Source of the DNA: Microstegium vimineum
Taxonomy: Eukaryota; Streptophyta; Magnoliopsida; Poales; Poaceae
Length of the DNA stretch: 64,000 nucleotides
Direction of reading: 5' to 3'
NCBI GenBank assembly: GCA_022036555.1
Contig: CM039129.1
Span: 39,928,649 to 39,992,648, forward strand
The notes under the pieces are model-generated. The model worked only from the letters and a program-made list of their open reading frames with translations. It was not told where the DNA came from and ran no database searches. Both the position numbers and the translations under genes were made by a program. Shown one piece after another: positions 49,881 through 61,200 of the stretch; the stretch's first letter is position 1; every line of letters begins with the position of its first letter.

Positions 49881-50051
49881 AATTTGTGTTTCTGAATTTA
49901 TAGAGATAGTTTCTGAATTTGTGTTTCTTTTATGCTTTGACTTTTTGTATTTTATTATTTATTTTAATTTTATGATTTTTTTCTCAAATACCACCATAGC
50001 GTTAGCACGGGCAATATATATTTGTGTTTTTAAAGTATTTTTCTAGATCTA

Positions 50052-50081
50052 ATCGTTACGTTAGCACGGGCATTAGACTAG
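50052..50081 (+). mobile_element. Helitron-type 3' end
   Basis: CGTTACGTTAGCACGGGCAT followed by TAGACTAG and T. The CACGGGC core, short spacer and CTAG|T layout match the 3' ends of the Helitrons ending at 59317 and 28793. A similar core (GTTAGCACGGGC) occurs at 49999-50010, and an inverted version near 49694-49712. The 5' end is not identified with confidence, so the element size is unknown. Confidence 0.55.
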
Positions 50082-50565
50082 TAGATATTCCTATTGCAGA
50101 CACTTTACAAGAGTGTGAAGCATGTATGCAACCTCCATGTGATGCGAGCAAGCAACATGCAGAAAAGTGATGGACCTTCCTTTAGTTAGTTTCACGATCA
50201 ATGGCCAGCTTCTTACTATCTAGTGATCGATCGATCATCCACGACGATGATCTCGCACAGTCGCATGCGTGCTTTGCTTTAATTGCTTGTGAATTTTGAT
50301 AGATCTCTCTGGCGGATCGAACCCAGCACGCACCTTTTTCGGATGCATGAGACGCGCACATGAAAAGCCACTGTTCCAGACGTTTACAAACCGACAGGTC
50401 TCCTTTCTAACATAAAAATCAGAGGGCCGGCCGGGGGTCACTCACAAGTAGACAACATCGATCTGCCACATTATTACTAATAATGCTACGACATTTTATC
50501 TGACCTAACAAACACGGAAGCTGGATTAGGCACACTTTATACCATGTCTTAATTAATTATATATT
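50082..50565. other. Intergenic sequence
   Basis: No coding or repeat signal seen between the Helitron-type end and the next MITE. Confidence 0.4.
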
Positions 50566-50737
50566 AAGGTTTTATTTGGTATGCATGGTTTCTCAAGTGC
50601 TCTTTCGGTGTGATGTTACCTGTAGGCCGAAAACAGTTTTACATCTACTATATGCTAAAAAAAAGGGCTTTTCGTCCTAAAGTATTTGGTACGGCTCTTA
50701 GCTCAAGCTGCCGCTAGAGCCGTGCCAAATAACCTCT
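50566..50737. mobile_element. MITE with an internal hairpin
   Basis: AAGGTTTTATTTGGTATG at the left and GTGCCAAATAACCTCT at the right. An inner perfect-like hairpin pairs TATTTGGTACGGCTCT with AGAGCCGTGCCAAATA. Confidence 0.6.
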
Positions 50738-50909
50738 AATAAGCAAATATAATTTGATTGAACATGGTTAGTGCATACCTTCACTATTGCTCGCACATAA
50801 TGTTTAAGCACCGAAAATAAAAAAAATGTTTAAGCGTCATAAAATCTTAGCACCTACTTGGCTCGTGTAATCGTGTTACAAGAAAGATATTCATTATATA
50901 TTATCCGTA
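50717..50909 (+). repeat. Local duplication copy A, left part
   Basis: Shares GATTGAACATGGTTAGTG, GTTTAAGCACCGAAAAT and TTAGCACCTACTTG in order with 52300-52480. It continues after the insertion at 51540-51673. Confidence 0.85.
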
Positions 50910-51534
50910 TAGATGGCCATCGTGTCGGGTTGTGCCATGCCTGCCCTGCACCGTGTTGCATCATGCCGTTGTGTCGGTTGTGTCGTGCCACGGGTATGCC
51001 TCGTGCCTCGGTGACGGCTCAAGGCACGACCTGTGGGTCGTCGGGCCGTGTTGAGAGCACAGCGTGTCGCCATGCCGAGCTCGTGCCGTGCAGGGAGGTG
51101 GCCGCCGACTCGCCGGGATGCCGCGCCGCGTGTTTTGGCACTTGAAGGGTGGGGTCGTGTGAGGCGGGGCCGGCATGCCGCGCGAGGAGGCGGGAAGGGC
51201 GGCCGGCGAGGCCGCAGCACGCAGGGTGGCGGCGACGCTGGATGGGGGACGAAGAAGGGCGGGGCGGGGCAACGCTCCTGCTGGTGCAGGGCACTGGCGC
51301 TGGTTGGAGGAGTGGAGAGAAGGGCGGGGACGGCGAACGAGCAGAGGGAGGGAGGCGCGTCTCGCGTATAGTCATGTGTCGAGTGTCGGCGCGAGAGAGG
51401 GAGTTGCCATGGGCCAGGGTGGCGGCCCAGGCACGGCCTGGTGCCTCGGGCCGCGTCGGCACGGGTCCGGTGCCCACCATGTCGGGTCAGGCCAAATCAC
51501 CGGGCCGCGGGCCGTGCCAACGGGTCACGGGCTG
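50910..51534. mobile_element. GC-rich 625-bp insertion, probable non-autonomous DNA element
   Basis: It splits copy A of a local duplication, while copy B (52300-52612) is continuous at the same point. CCGTA flanks it on both sides (50905-50909 and 51535-51539). The left end TAGATGGCCATCG and the right end, read inversely as GGCAGCCCGTGACCCG, are only loosely complementary. TAGA-type ends with GC-rich interiors recall hAT elements, but those make 8-bp duplications, so the class is unresolved. Open frames on both strands arise from the high GC content and have no domains. Confidence 0.6.
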
Positions 51535-51539
51535 CCGTA

Positions 51540-51673
51540 AGTCGTAAAATCTATGATGTGTTATGTTTCAAAATATTTTGGTCCAAAACATGGCTTGCAA
51601 CCAAATTCATCCTAATAACACATGTTTAACTTTAAGTTTAATCATGCCATAGAGTCACATATAACTAGAAGTC
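51540..51673 (+). repeat. Local duplication copy A, right part
   Basis: Matches 52478-52612: AAAACATGGCTTGCAACCAA, TTCATCCTAATAACACATG and GTCACATATAACT. Confidence 0.85.
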
Positions 51674-51830
51674 AAACGCCATATTTGACAATTGTAGGAC
51701 TTAGGGGGCATTTGGGGGTGGCGACAACACTATAGTAGTACTATAGTAGCGTCGACCGATCTCTATTACGAAAACATCTGGCCTCTCAAAAATCAATCCT
51801 TACTATGAGTCATTAAGAAGGCAGTGCCTG

Positions 51831-52113
51831 AATTGACTTCATCTCCTTCTACATAGCTCAAGCAGGGAGAGGTACAACCAGTGAAGATTTATTTCTTACG
51901 TCCAGTTAAAGAATTAGTCATTTGGGCTATTTTTTTATCTACATGATGGCATAGCTATGTTTCTGATTAAGGTAGTCATTTGGGCTATGTTTCTGATTAA
52001 TGTAAGAATTTCTATCATTTATCTTTTTTCCTAGCGCATGTCGTGAGAATTGACGTGGAGCCTCACCTTAACTGACTTCATCTCCTTCCACATAGCTCAA
52101 ACAGGGAGAGGGG
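51831..52113 (+). repeat. Short direct repeats between the duplication copies
   Basis: TTGACTTCATCTCCTTCTAC...CAGGGAGAGG at about 51834-51873 recurs, slightly changed, at about 52072-52112. AGTCATTTGGGCTAT occurs at about 51916 and 51974. Confidence 0.75.
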
Positions 52114-52299
52114 GGCTTATGCCCCTTTGTCTCCGTGTTGATCCACCATTGACGTCTCATCTAGCAAGAAGATTTGTCCTCACCCTCGAAGGAAATCACC
52201 CGAGGACCACCTTAATTACACACAGCAATGTGCAAGCCCGGTCGTAGGGTGGGCAGGGTGTGCCGCCAACCTAGGCCTACAAATGTCATATGCTACTGG

Positions 52300-52612
52300 A
52301 GCTGGGCCAAATAGCCTTTAATAATTTGATTGAACATGGTTAGTGTATGTTTGCATGCCTTCGCTATTGCTGGCACATAATGTTTAAGCACCGAAAATCA
52401 AAAAATGTTTAAGCGTCATAAAACCTTAGCACCTACTTGCCTCGTGTTATAAGGAAGATATTCATTATTATTCGTAAGTCATAAAATATATGATGGGTTA
52501 TGTTTCAAAATATTTTTCTCCAAAACATGGCTTGCAACCAAATTCATCCTAACAACACATGTTTAACTTTAAGTTCAGTCTTGCCATAAAGTCACATATA
52601 ACTCAGTGGCGA
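52300..52612 (+). repeat. Local duplication copy B, uninterrupted
   Basis: Direct-repeat partner of 50717-50909 plus 51540-51673, with the junction ATTATTCGTAAGTC where copy A carries the 625-bp insertion. Its left edge still contains the end of the MITE present next to copy A. Confidence 0.85.
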
Positions 52613-52915
52613 AGGGAAAGGGGGTTCGGCACCCCTCCCCCCAACATTTTTATGCCCCCATATTGTACCCCCCTTAATTAGCTATTTAATATTCCAATTA
52701 TCTAGTTAATTTTGCTATTTATGCTTTGATTCATTGTTCTATCTCCATATTAATCTCTAATAGCATCATATATATAATTAAGAATTAGGTCTTATTTTTG
52801 TGTTTCTACATCACTTTTGTTCTTTTTACTATTGCCTTCTAAGCGTCTAGTTTTTGAAATTTAATAGTTACTTACAATTAGTGCTTCACTTGTTTCCTCC
52901 CTCCAAAGGATGTCC

Positions 52916-53125
52916 AATGGCATCTATATTATATTATTTGAGAAATTATTAAAATAAATCTAGAAAATAATATCCAATAGCATCTATATTATATTATTTG
53001 AGAATTATTAAAATAAATCTAGAAAAAATACGAGCACCGTGCCCAAGTCAAGGACTTGAACTCAGGTGTGTAGGTTCCAGCATACAAAACTTAACCCAAT
53101 GAGCTAGGCTTAGTTCGTAACTTTT
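52916..53125 (-). mobile_element. tRNA-derived SINE, Au-like, with an internal tandem duplication
   Basis: On the minus strand an A box TAGCTCATTGG (53106-53096) and a B box GAGTTCAAGTCC (53063-53052) are spaced as in a tRNA. They are followed by TTGACTTGGGCACGG and CTCGTATTTTTTCTAGATTT, the body I recall for the grass Au SINE. The distal part (ATTTATTTTAATAATT...ATATAGATGC) occurs twice in tandem with a period of about 57-58 bp. It is not a functional tRNA gene: the acceptor stem and anticodon arm are not conserved. Confidence 0.7.
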
Positions 53126-55240
53126 TTTACACTTCTTTTTGTACCATAACACAACTTTTATTTAGTTACATGTATACTCTTATTATCGTGTAGACAATGA
53201 TTGTTGTTGGTTTGAATGGTTGTCCTGTATCTAAACCCTAGTTCCACCTTGTATATACTACACACTGTTTACATCGAAAATGAAAGAAACAATATATTGG
53301 TGATATGTGAAGATACACATACACATATACTCCTACGTACACATCATGAGGAATCGAACCGAAGATGCAGTGGAAAAGTTGGGATGATATGGACAGGACA
53401 AGATACAATGATGGGTGCCTGCGTGTACACAAGCCCCGCCAAGAACGCCACTTCTCCCCGGCTCCCCGCTGCTTTCCATGCTCAGGTGGGCCACACGCCG
53501 CACAACAGTCCAGTCCTTGTAGTGGGCCCACGCCCCTACTGGGCTTCATTCCACATGAGCATCCGTGGGCCCGTGGACCCACCACCACTGCCGTTTTCTC
53601 CGGTTTGTAGCCTGTAGGTCCTCCTCAGTCCTTACTTCTGACCTCGTGTGTGAATTCCGAGGCAGAATTTCTCTCCAATTTAAGACTTTATAGATAAGGA
53701 CTAAGGATATGTATGTATATACGTTTTGCTAAGAAAATAAAAAGAAAAGAAAAAGGGTGAATACTGAATACATGTAGAGGAAAGATTTTCTAAGGACAAC
53801 AAACACACTTTTCTGAATCTCGCAATGCAGCACCCTGAAAACGCTGCCAGAAATTTCGCTTTTGGAAGCATATGCCACACCTTTGAAGCCTGTAATAGCA
53901 TTCATTCATGTAATGCACGATCATTTATTCCCCTATAAAAATAGTATCACGTCGAACCTAATTGCTGTTTGAAAGACAGCAAAAAAGATGAGAAGAAAAG
54001 ACCCTAAAATCATCCTGCCTTCTGGACTCCCGGTCCTCCAAATCGGAATGTCGGCACGAAACACAGAAGGGTGCAGCCTTTCGCGACACGGTCCATGTCA
54101 GCTGTACTGTACCAGTACCACTGTGGGCTCGCCGCTCATCACTCCTCAGTGCGCTCCAGTTTTTTTTTTATATAGATAGTAGTATATACTGAAAAGAAAG
54201 GAATTTGTTGGGCAGTCAGATCTTGTGATTCTTCTGAAATGACTGGGAAGTGTCAAGGGAACAAGACAGCTTTATTTCGGCACACATGTTTATTCCTCGA
54301 AAAATAAATAGTCACACACACAAAAATGTTTGTGGCATACTAACATGCACCAAAATAGAACAGGTCCGATCCTTGTTGTTCTTGTTAGCTGAACGCGAAG
54401 AACAGAACACTGTATTTTGCTGATTTCCGGTGGCCGCCGCCGGCCAATCATTCCGCCGCCTGGTTGGTGAGGCCGGGCACGGCGGCAACCCCATCTGGTT
54501 GGTGCTGCTTGGTGGTGGCGCCCATGGCTCACATGCTCCCAGGTTTGTCTCTTTGGGACAAGGACATGCATCTGCATTGCATAAAAAGGCCTGATTGGCA
54601 CACACCTGCCCCCGTGTTGTTCCCGTCGCCTGAGCTGTTTGCGTTGCCACACCACGTTGCTGCCACTGTTCAGGGGACACTGGACACATCATCGGCTCCT
54701 CCCTCGCCTTGCCAACCTCACCTCATGGGTGGGCATGGACATCAACTGACGCCTCATCCTCCAGCATCCATTGCGATGCGTGGCGTAATAAAGCCAGGGT
54801 TGCAGCATGAGGTTCCATGAATCTGGGCACCGCTCTTTGACAAATGACAATGCCACATGACATGGATAGCATCAGACGATATGGCACCAGGAACTCTGTC
54901 TGAACATTGGCCAAATGAAAGGAAGAATGTCAACAGTCCATGACATCTTGCACATCAGAAACAGGTTCATGGACATATCTACTCAAGGAAGGGAGAGAGA
55001 GAGAGAGAGGATGATTTACTGTTATTATTCTTCCAACTGAAATCATAATGAACTTATTACTGCTAATCATAGGCAGGACTTCAGTATAACATGCACCATA
55101 AATTAGCACTAGGTACATACATTGGTCCATAACTCATTGCCAAACTAAGGCATATATATATCTACAGTACAGCACAGGTTTATTAAGTATATACGCCGAC
55201 GACGAAAAAAATTCTCACGCTATCTCTCTAGCTAGCTAGG
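53126..55240. other. Intergenic sequence 3' of the TSO1-like gene
   Basis: GC-rich patches at about 53420-53610 and 54420-54800 have overlapping open frames on both strands but no recognisable domain or splice pattern. I do not support a gene here. The segment next to 55241 should include the 3' UTR of the TSO1-like gene. Confidence 0.45.
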
Positions 55241-58200
55241 CTAGACAAGGCTCTTCATCTTACGCCTCAGCCACATTGTCCTAATATCTACACTCAGCGA
55301 CAGGAAAATCTCGCGGTTGCTCGCGTCCAAGAAGACGTCGGGCGCCAGCGACTTCTCGACCGGCGACAGCTCCGCCATGGCGCTCATCACCTCGATGCAC
55401 CGCGGGATGCTGAACCTGTCCCCATGGATGATCTCTGGCTTCTTGCTCTCTCTCGGGGGGGCGATGGCATGTGCTTCCATAGCATCAGAGATCCCGTCCT
55501 CACTGGGCCTCCTGGAGAAGCGCCATATTTCTCCACGCGGTTCCTCGACTGGCCTCCTGGAGAGTTGCCAGGATGACGGCTCCGGACGCACCTGAGTCAG
55601 TGGTTTAGGGTACAGGTGCCCGTTCATGGTCTGGACTTCGACGCCGACTAGAGCCTCCTGTTGGAATGAAGACTCCCTAGACACTGGAGACGGAGGTATT
55701 GGCGAGAGTTGTCTATTCATGTAGAAGTCATCTTCGTCGTCGCTTGAATCAACTTCAGTACCATTTCTTTCATGCAGTATAGGTGCAGTAAGACTGATTT
55801 TACCATCCAAAATAACGCCAACTGCAGAATAAGGAGAAATATCTTATTATCAAATTGCAGATTGAAATCGTATCTTATCCCATTAGTGAACAAATACCAA
55901 GCAAGCCATCATCTGCTAAAAACAAAATAATAAAAAAACATGCATGTTACTTTGTATCAGAACGGAAGTCTGGTACAAGCTATTCAGGAAGACAACATAT
56001 CAGGCTAACTTCAAGATATCCAAAACTACCATATAAATCAAAACAAGCTATTCAAGAGAACACCAAAACACTTTCTATGGCCCTGAAAAGTTTACCCTCC
56101 CTTATTTCACCCAAGGTTCAACTTTCATCCCAAAAATGACACTCCTCTCCATTTTGCTTCTTAAGGATGTTACAAGTGTAGTTTAAAAGGACAATTTTGC
56201 TAATAGGCAGGCAAGTGTTCAGTTTGTACAGTATATCAGTGCTCTATATGTTGTTCTCAAATAAAGGTCACTCCAAGATTATGTTGCAAGATACCAACTA
56301 TAAATATGAGATATATTTAACACGAATTGATATTTTAGAGTGGAAACTCAAATGAATGCTTTCCATTTCAAAACGTTCAACAGCAGCACAGAAAGAGTGC
56401 ATACATAGGTGTGTATTGCCAGATTTCAGAACTTTTGAGTTTAAATAAATATATCCAGTCGAAGTGGTGCCTCCACACTACTAGCACCATGGGCCATTGC
56501 TCTGTTGTTGGCTTGTTGCAGACCACACATCGCCACTCGATTTCGATCACAAGTACCGTGAGTAATGAGCTGTTACCACAGCTATCCGTCGCCATCGCGA
56601 GTTCACAGCATGGCACGCCATTAGCCTGCAGCTGTCACATTATGCGTCTCGCTATTTCCTGTGTCCACGGCGCCACCTGCTGCCCACACCACAGCAACAC
56701 CACTGACCTGGCGCTGCCAGCGTCAATTGCACATGGAGTATAGCTTCCGCTGCTGGACCCTGCAGCCCCCATGTAAAGCATCAACCCTGTGCTCCCAAAC
56801 CACAAAGGCATCTGTGCAGCTCTCCTGGGTTCGACACTCCCACAGAATACCCATGGCACTCCTCGCCCATGCCCTTCTCAATTGATCCCGTGACCACACA
56901 GTTCCTAGCCAGAACAACGTCTGCATTGCCATCTAGCTCTTGCCTATTGTTTGGCGCAGCGCCAGCCGTCCCACCGCATAGTTGAGCAAAGCCGGCCCAC
57001 GTGTCCAGAACGAGCCTGACCCCATGCACCGCCTTAGCTACATATGCACCATCACCTTCGGCCACAACCGTTCTAAGGTTTGGGAGGATAGGGATAAAGA
57101 GCAGTGAATGGATGAGTGGCTGTCCGTTGGCCGGATGTCCCTTGGATGGCAGTGTCATTTTAGATATGAAAGTTGAACCTAGTGTCAAGTAAGGGAGGGT
57201 GAACTTTTAAGGGTCATAGAAAGAAACCCTCATTTTTCTAATGTCAAATAAGAAAATTTCTTGACTAACACTTTGCATACCATACTGGCATTAGTCTCTA
57301 ATTCTATATTACGACAGCACTCCAGCCAGTGAGCACTGGCGACGTCAACTAGGCACTTCTCTGCAAAATTTATCAAGTATATGTAGTTCCTCAAAAAGCA
57401 TGCTCAAGAATAGCCTGCTTATCACTTCTCATCAACTTGAGATGGCATGCCTTCCTATCGTAGATATTTGTTGAAGACTCGCTGCTGTTCAAATGGCCCC
57501 TAGTGATCTTGGACCAATCTCGCAGCTAAGAATAGCCAGCTCCAAGCTGTGCAATTAGGGCCATAGTAAGCTCGATGGGGTTGGCAGCCACCTTTGTTAG
57601 AATGGCTCCATAGTCAAGTTTTGCCTAGAGGAAGGTATGGTGGTTGGATAACAAGTTGTAGAGATGGTTCTAGGATATGAATTCTAGCTGTAGAGGTTAA
57701 TTAAAAGATCAGTCTGTACCTTCCAACAGAACAGCCCCCAGCCCTACAGATAGGAAAAGGGGTAGTGTTGGGAGTTTCAGAAGAACGTTTGACCATCTGC
57801 CTAAATCCTCTAATACAATTATGCAGCAGGCAACTCCTGAAAAATATGCTCTAGCGAGGAAGCTAAAAGGTACTTCATAGCCTCCGTATTCAGATTCCAA
57901 TGCTTAGTCTATACGAAAACAATACCTTCAAGAGCAAGATAATGAACCTATTTACTTAATCTATACCTAATAATAAAGAGGCAAAATTTCAGCCTATTTT
58001 TTGGTCTGGTTATTTTTTGGTCTGCCCTTCCATATTTATCTATGTTTCTATCACGGTTTATTTACTGTATGCGGACTCCAAAATTGAATCTGATAAGTAA
58101 AAAAGGAGCCAACAGCTAAATGGGCCTGCGAGGCAGCAAGGACCCGTGCGTTGCGTGGCCCAGACCCAGGACGTTGATCTGTCAACTCCAATTCAGTCTG

Positions 58201-61200
58201 TATCTGTCCGATTTTTTTCGTATCTGACCACCCCTCGTATCTGACTACCCCTTGCAAAGCTACGTATGTATCCATCTGACTTTTTTTTCTGATTCTGGCC
58301 GCCGTTCGTGGAGCCTTACATCCGATTCTTTTTTCATGAGTTTTTTTCCCATGTCCCACATCCGTTTTTTTCTTCCGTGGTGTCAAGTTCGTTACTTTTT
58401 CATTTTTTTTCCTGTTTTCCCTTAATAAATATTTCAATTACAAAGTTGTTGATGTAATTTTAGTTAGAAATAGAACTTGGAAATAAAATAAAGAGACCAA
58501 ATTTTCAAGTATTTTTTTGCCCATCCTTATCTAACTACCTGATAATAAAGTGTTTCTCTCATCCGAACTTATATATATAACTTGCGCTCATACAAGTTTG
58601 AATAACTCATGAGTTCGATTATAAAAACTACTGGGTCATTTATGTGACCCAGACTTGGAAACAACTGTTTTTTCATACAAATCTTATCCCGACATGGCTC
58701 ATGATGAAATGTAAATATATTATATTTTTCTTGGCTAATTGCTTTCCAAAATAAAATCAGTTTTTCAATAGGAACCGTATTCTAACATGGCTCATGAAGA
58801 TATAAAACCAAACCAGGTTACCAACAAGATCAAAGTTTATAAAATAGAAAAAAAGAATATTCGTAAAGAAAAAAAGGAATTGTTATGGACTCCATGACAT
58901 ACTCTTTTCGTTTGACTAAGACGCGCAAGAAGTAGTAGGAAAAAAAACAATAGCGCTTATAGGAAAAGGAATAGAAATAAAAAATAATAGCAATAGACTC
59001 TGTTACAAACTCCTCTAATTTGTAGGTCAAAAGCTATGTCACAAATTGTAGATAAATAATAATAATAATAAAGAAATAAATATCAATAGACTCTATAACA
59101 GACTTCTATAATTTGAAACTCTAAAAATACCACATATTTAGCTTGAAAAATAGCAATACAAAGAGTAGATGAAAAAAATGGTAAAATTTTGGGTATTAAA
59201 TATTAGATATATGGAGATGTAAAAAATGTAAAATTTGAATAAATATGCAACACACTTTTGTTTACGTTTTTATATTAATGTTTTTTTCCCGTCGCAACGC
59301 ATGGGCACGTTTGCTAGTCATACTTACATTACATACCCTCCCTCCCTCCTCTAACCTCGCTGGGCCTGGGTAAGTTTAGGCAATAACATTGGGTGACAGG
59401 TTCTAATGGTGCAGAGTTCCTGACAACACTATCGTTGTTCCTTTTTTTCCAACCATGGATGAACCGAATTTTAATACTTAACAGCAACGAAATTACAAAG
59501 TTTAACCACCCCAGTTTCAAATACCAAAGCTACCAAAAACCTGGTGAATGAACTGAACACCCAGGGTTCAGTCACAGCACCCAAACTGAATATCTAGTTG
59601 TTCCTAAGAATGCTAGAACATAAACTTGTTCAAAACAGTGTCAAGCAATGAAAATCACAATTCATGTGAATAACCTATCTAGTTAGCAGTTAAAGAAGAA
59701 ACTTGTGCAATACTAAGGTGCTAAACAGAATTAAACTAGATATCTGATGCAAAAATCCCACTTGAAAAATCATTCGATTTGCATTACCTTTTCTTCCAAA
59801 TGGGTTTCTACAATCATCGCATTTACAGTTGATGGAGCATCCTGCCCCTCCCTTCAAATTAAAAAAAAAAAAACATGTTTCCTTAATCACAAACTGTCAT
59901 AATGAAAATGATAATTAACAGGACAAGGCTTAATATGGAACCTGGTAGCAGTCACAGTACTTCTTAAGGCAGCCTGACTTCTTGCAGGTGCATTTTCTTC
60001 TAATAAGATCCATAGGGGACCTTATGACTTGTTCCTGAAGCTAATAAGTAGCAGGATCACAAAAAGCAAAATGAAAGAAAGAGTACGAAAAGATATAGAT
60101 AAGGTGATATAAGAAATTCGTACCACTATGTCTTGACCAGCTTCTGATGTTTGGACAGGTTTCAGAGGTAAAATCGGTGCAGTCCTTGGTGCACCTTGCA
60201 CTGGTTGCTTGTTATTACAAGATTCGCATCCACATAATTCAGTACATTTTGACCCAGAAGCAAAGCACACGCAATAACTGTTACAGAATAACACAGATAA
60301 TGGTTATACACAAAAGAGAACTTAAATTAGCAAGAAAAAACACAAATCAAGGCACACAAACACATGCTCAGGTGTGGAGCTTGCATGCCAGTGCCTAGGC
60401 AATGGCATGCGCTAAGCGTCCACAGGGCCACAGGTGTGTGCATAAACCAGCCTAGTTTGTTTAGCACAGTGTTTACGACTCAGCAGATTAATCATGATTA
60501 GTCTATGATTCATTAACATATCGATAATTGGTTGTGAATTGTGATCAGGTATATTGACTTTGGTTAGCATAGACAACCAGCAGGTCAATATTAGCCACAA
60601 TTCGTTTGCCAAGTCTGGGTGACTGACTTGCAGCTAGTAGCATGAGCTTGGCAACTTTGGCCCAAGAGTATATGAGCCCATTAGAAATCAATGTATGCAT
60701 GTATACACACACATATTGCATTTCCAGCTCTGTGTTTTACCTAAGCCCAATCTATCTGTGCTCTGTAGTCTCTATTCCATGCACTACAAGATGTTAATGC
60801 CCTCAACATATGAGTTAATTGGGTTTACAATCAGGTACAGCCACCGAACTAGGGAGTGTGCAGCATGAGCCAACAGGACAACTTGGTCGACTAGCCAACA
60901 TACTAATCATGCCTGTAGTTGACTAGTTGGCTAATGGTGCAGTGCCCAGGCAAGTCAACCTGACTTTATTACTTGAAAACATCGGTTCAGCGTTCACCTT
61001 TATTGTCATAATCACATTTATGTTATCTTCGCAAAAAAAAAAAATTAAAATAATCACATTTATGTTAAAACCTCATCAGCAAACTCAGCTCCCACCACAG
61101 GATGAGTGGCACACAGCATTACATCTAAATAGGCAAGCCATGTATAGGTAATATCAGAAACTGCAGCAGCCTCTGCTTCCACAGTGTAACCTCAAAGTAG

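Noticed and set aside
50858..51547. Several overlapping ORFs above 100 codons
   Set aside because: They result from the extreme GC content of the 625-bp insertion; both strands are open and no family signal is visible.
53040..53120. Possible tRNA gene on the minus strand
   Set aside because: The A and B boxes are present, but the stems are not complementary and SINE body sequence follows, so it was called a SINE.
53216..54820. Candidate genes in GC-rich patches
   Set aside because: Open frames occur in several phases on both strands without domains, splice continuity or codon bias that singles out one.
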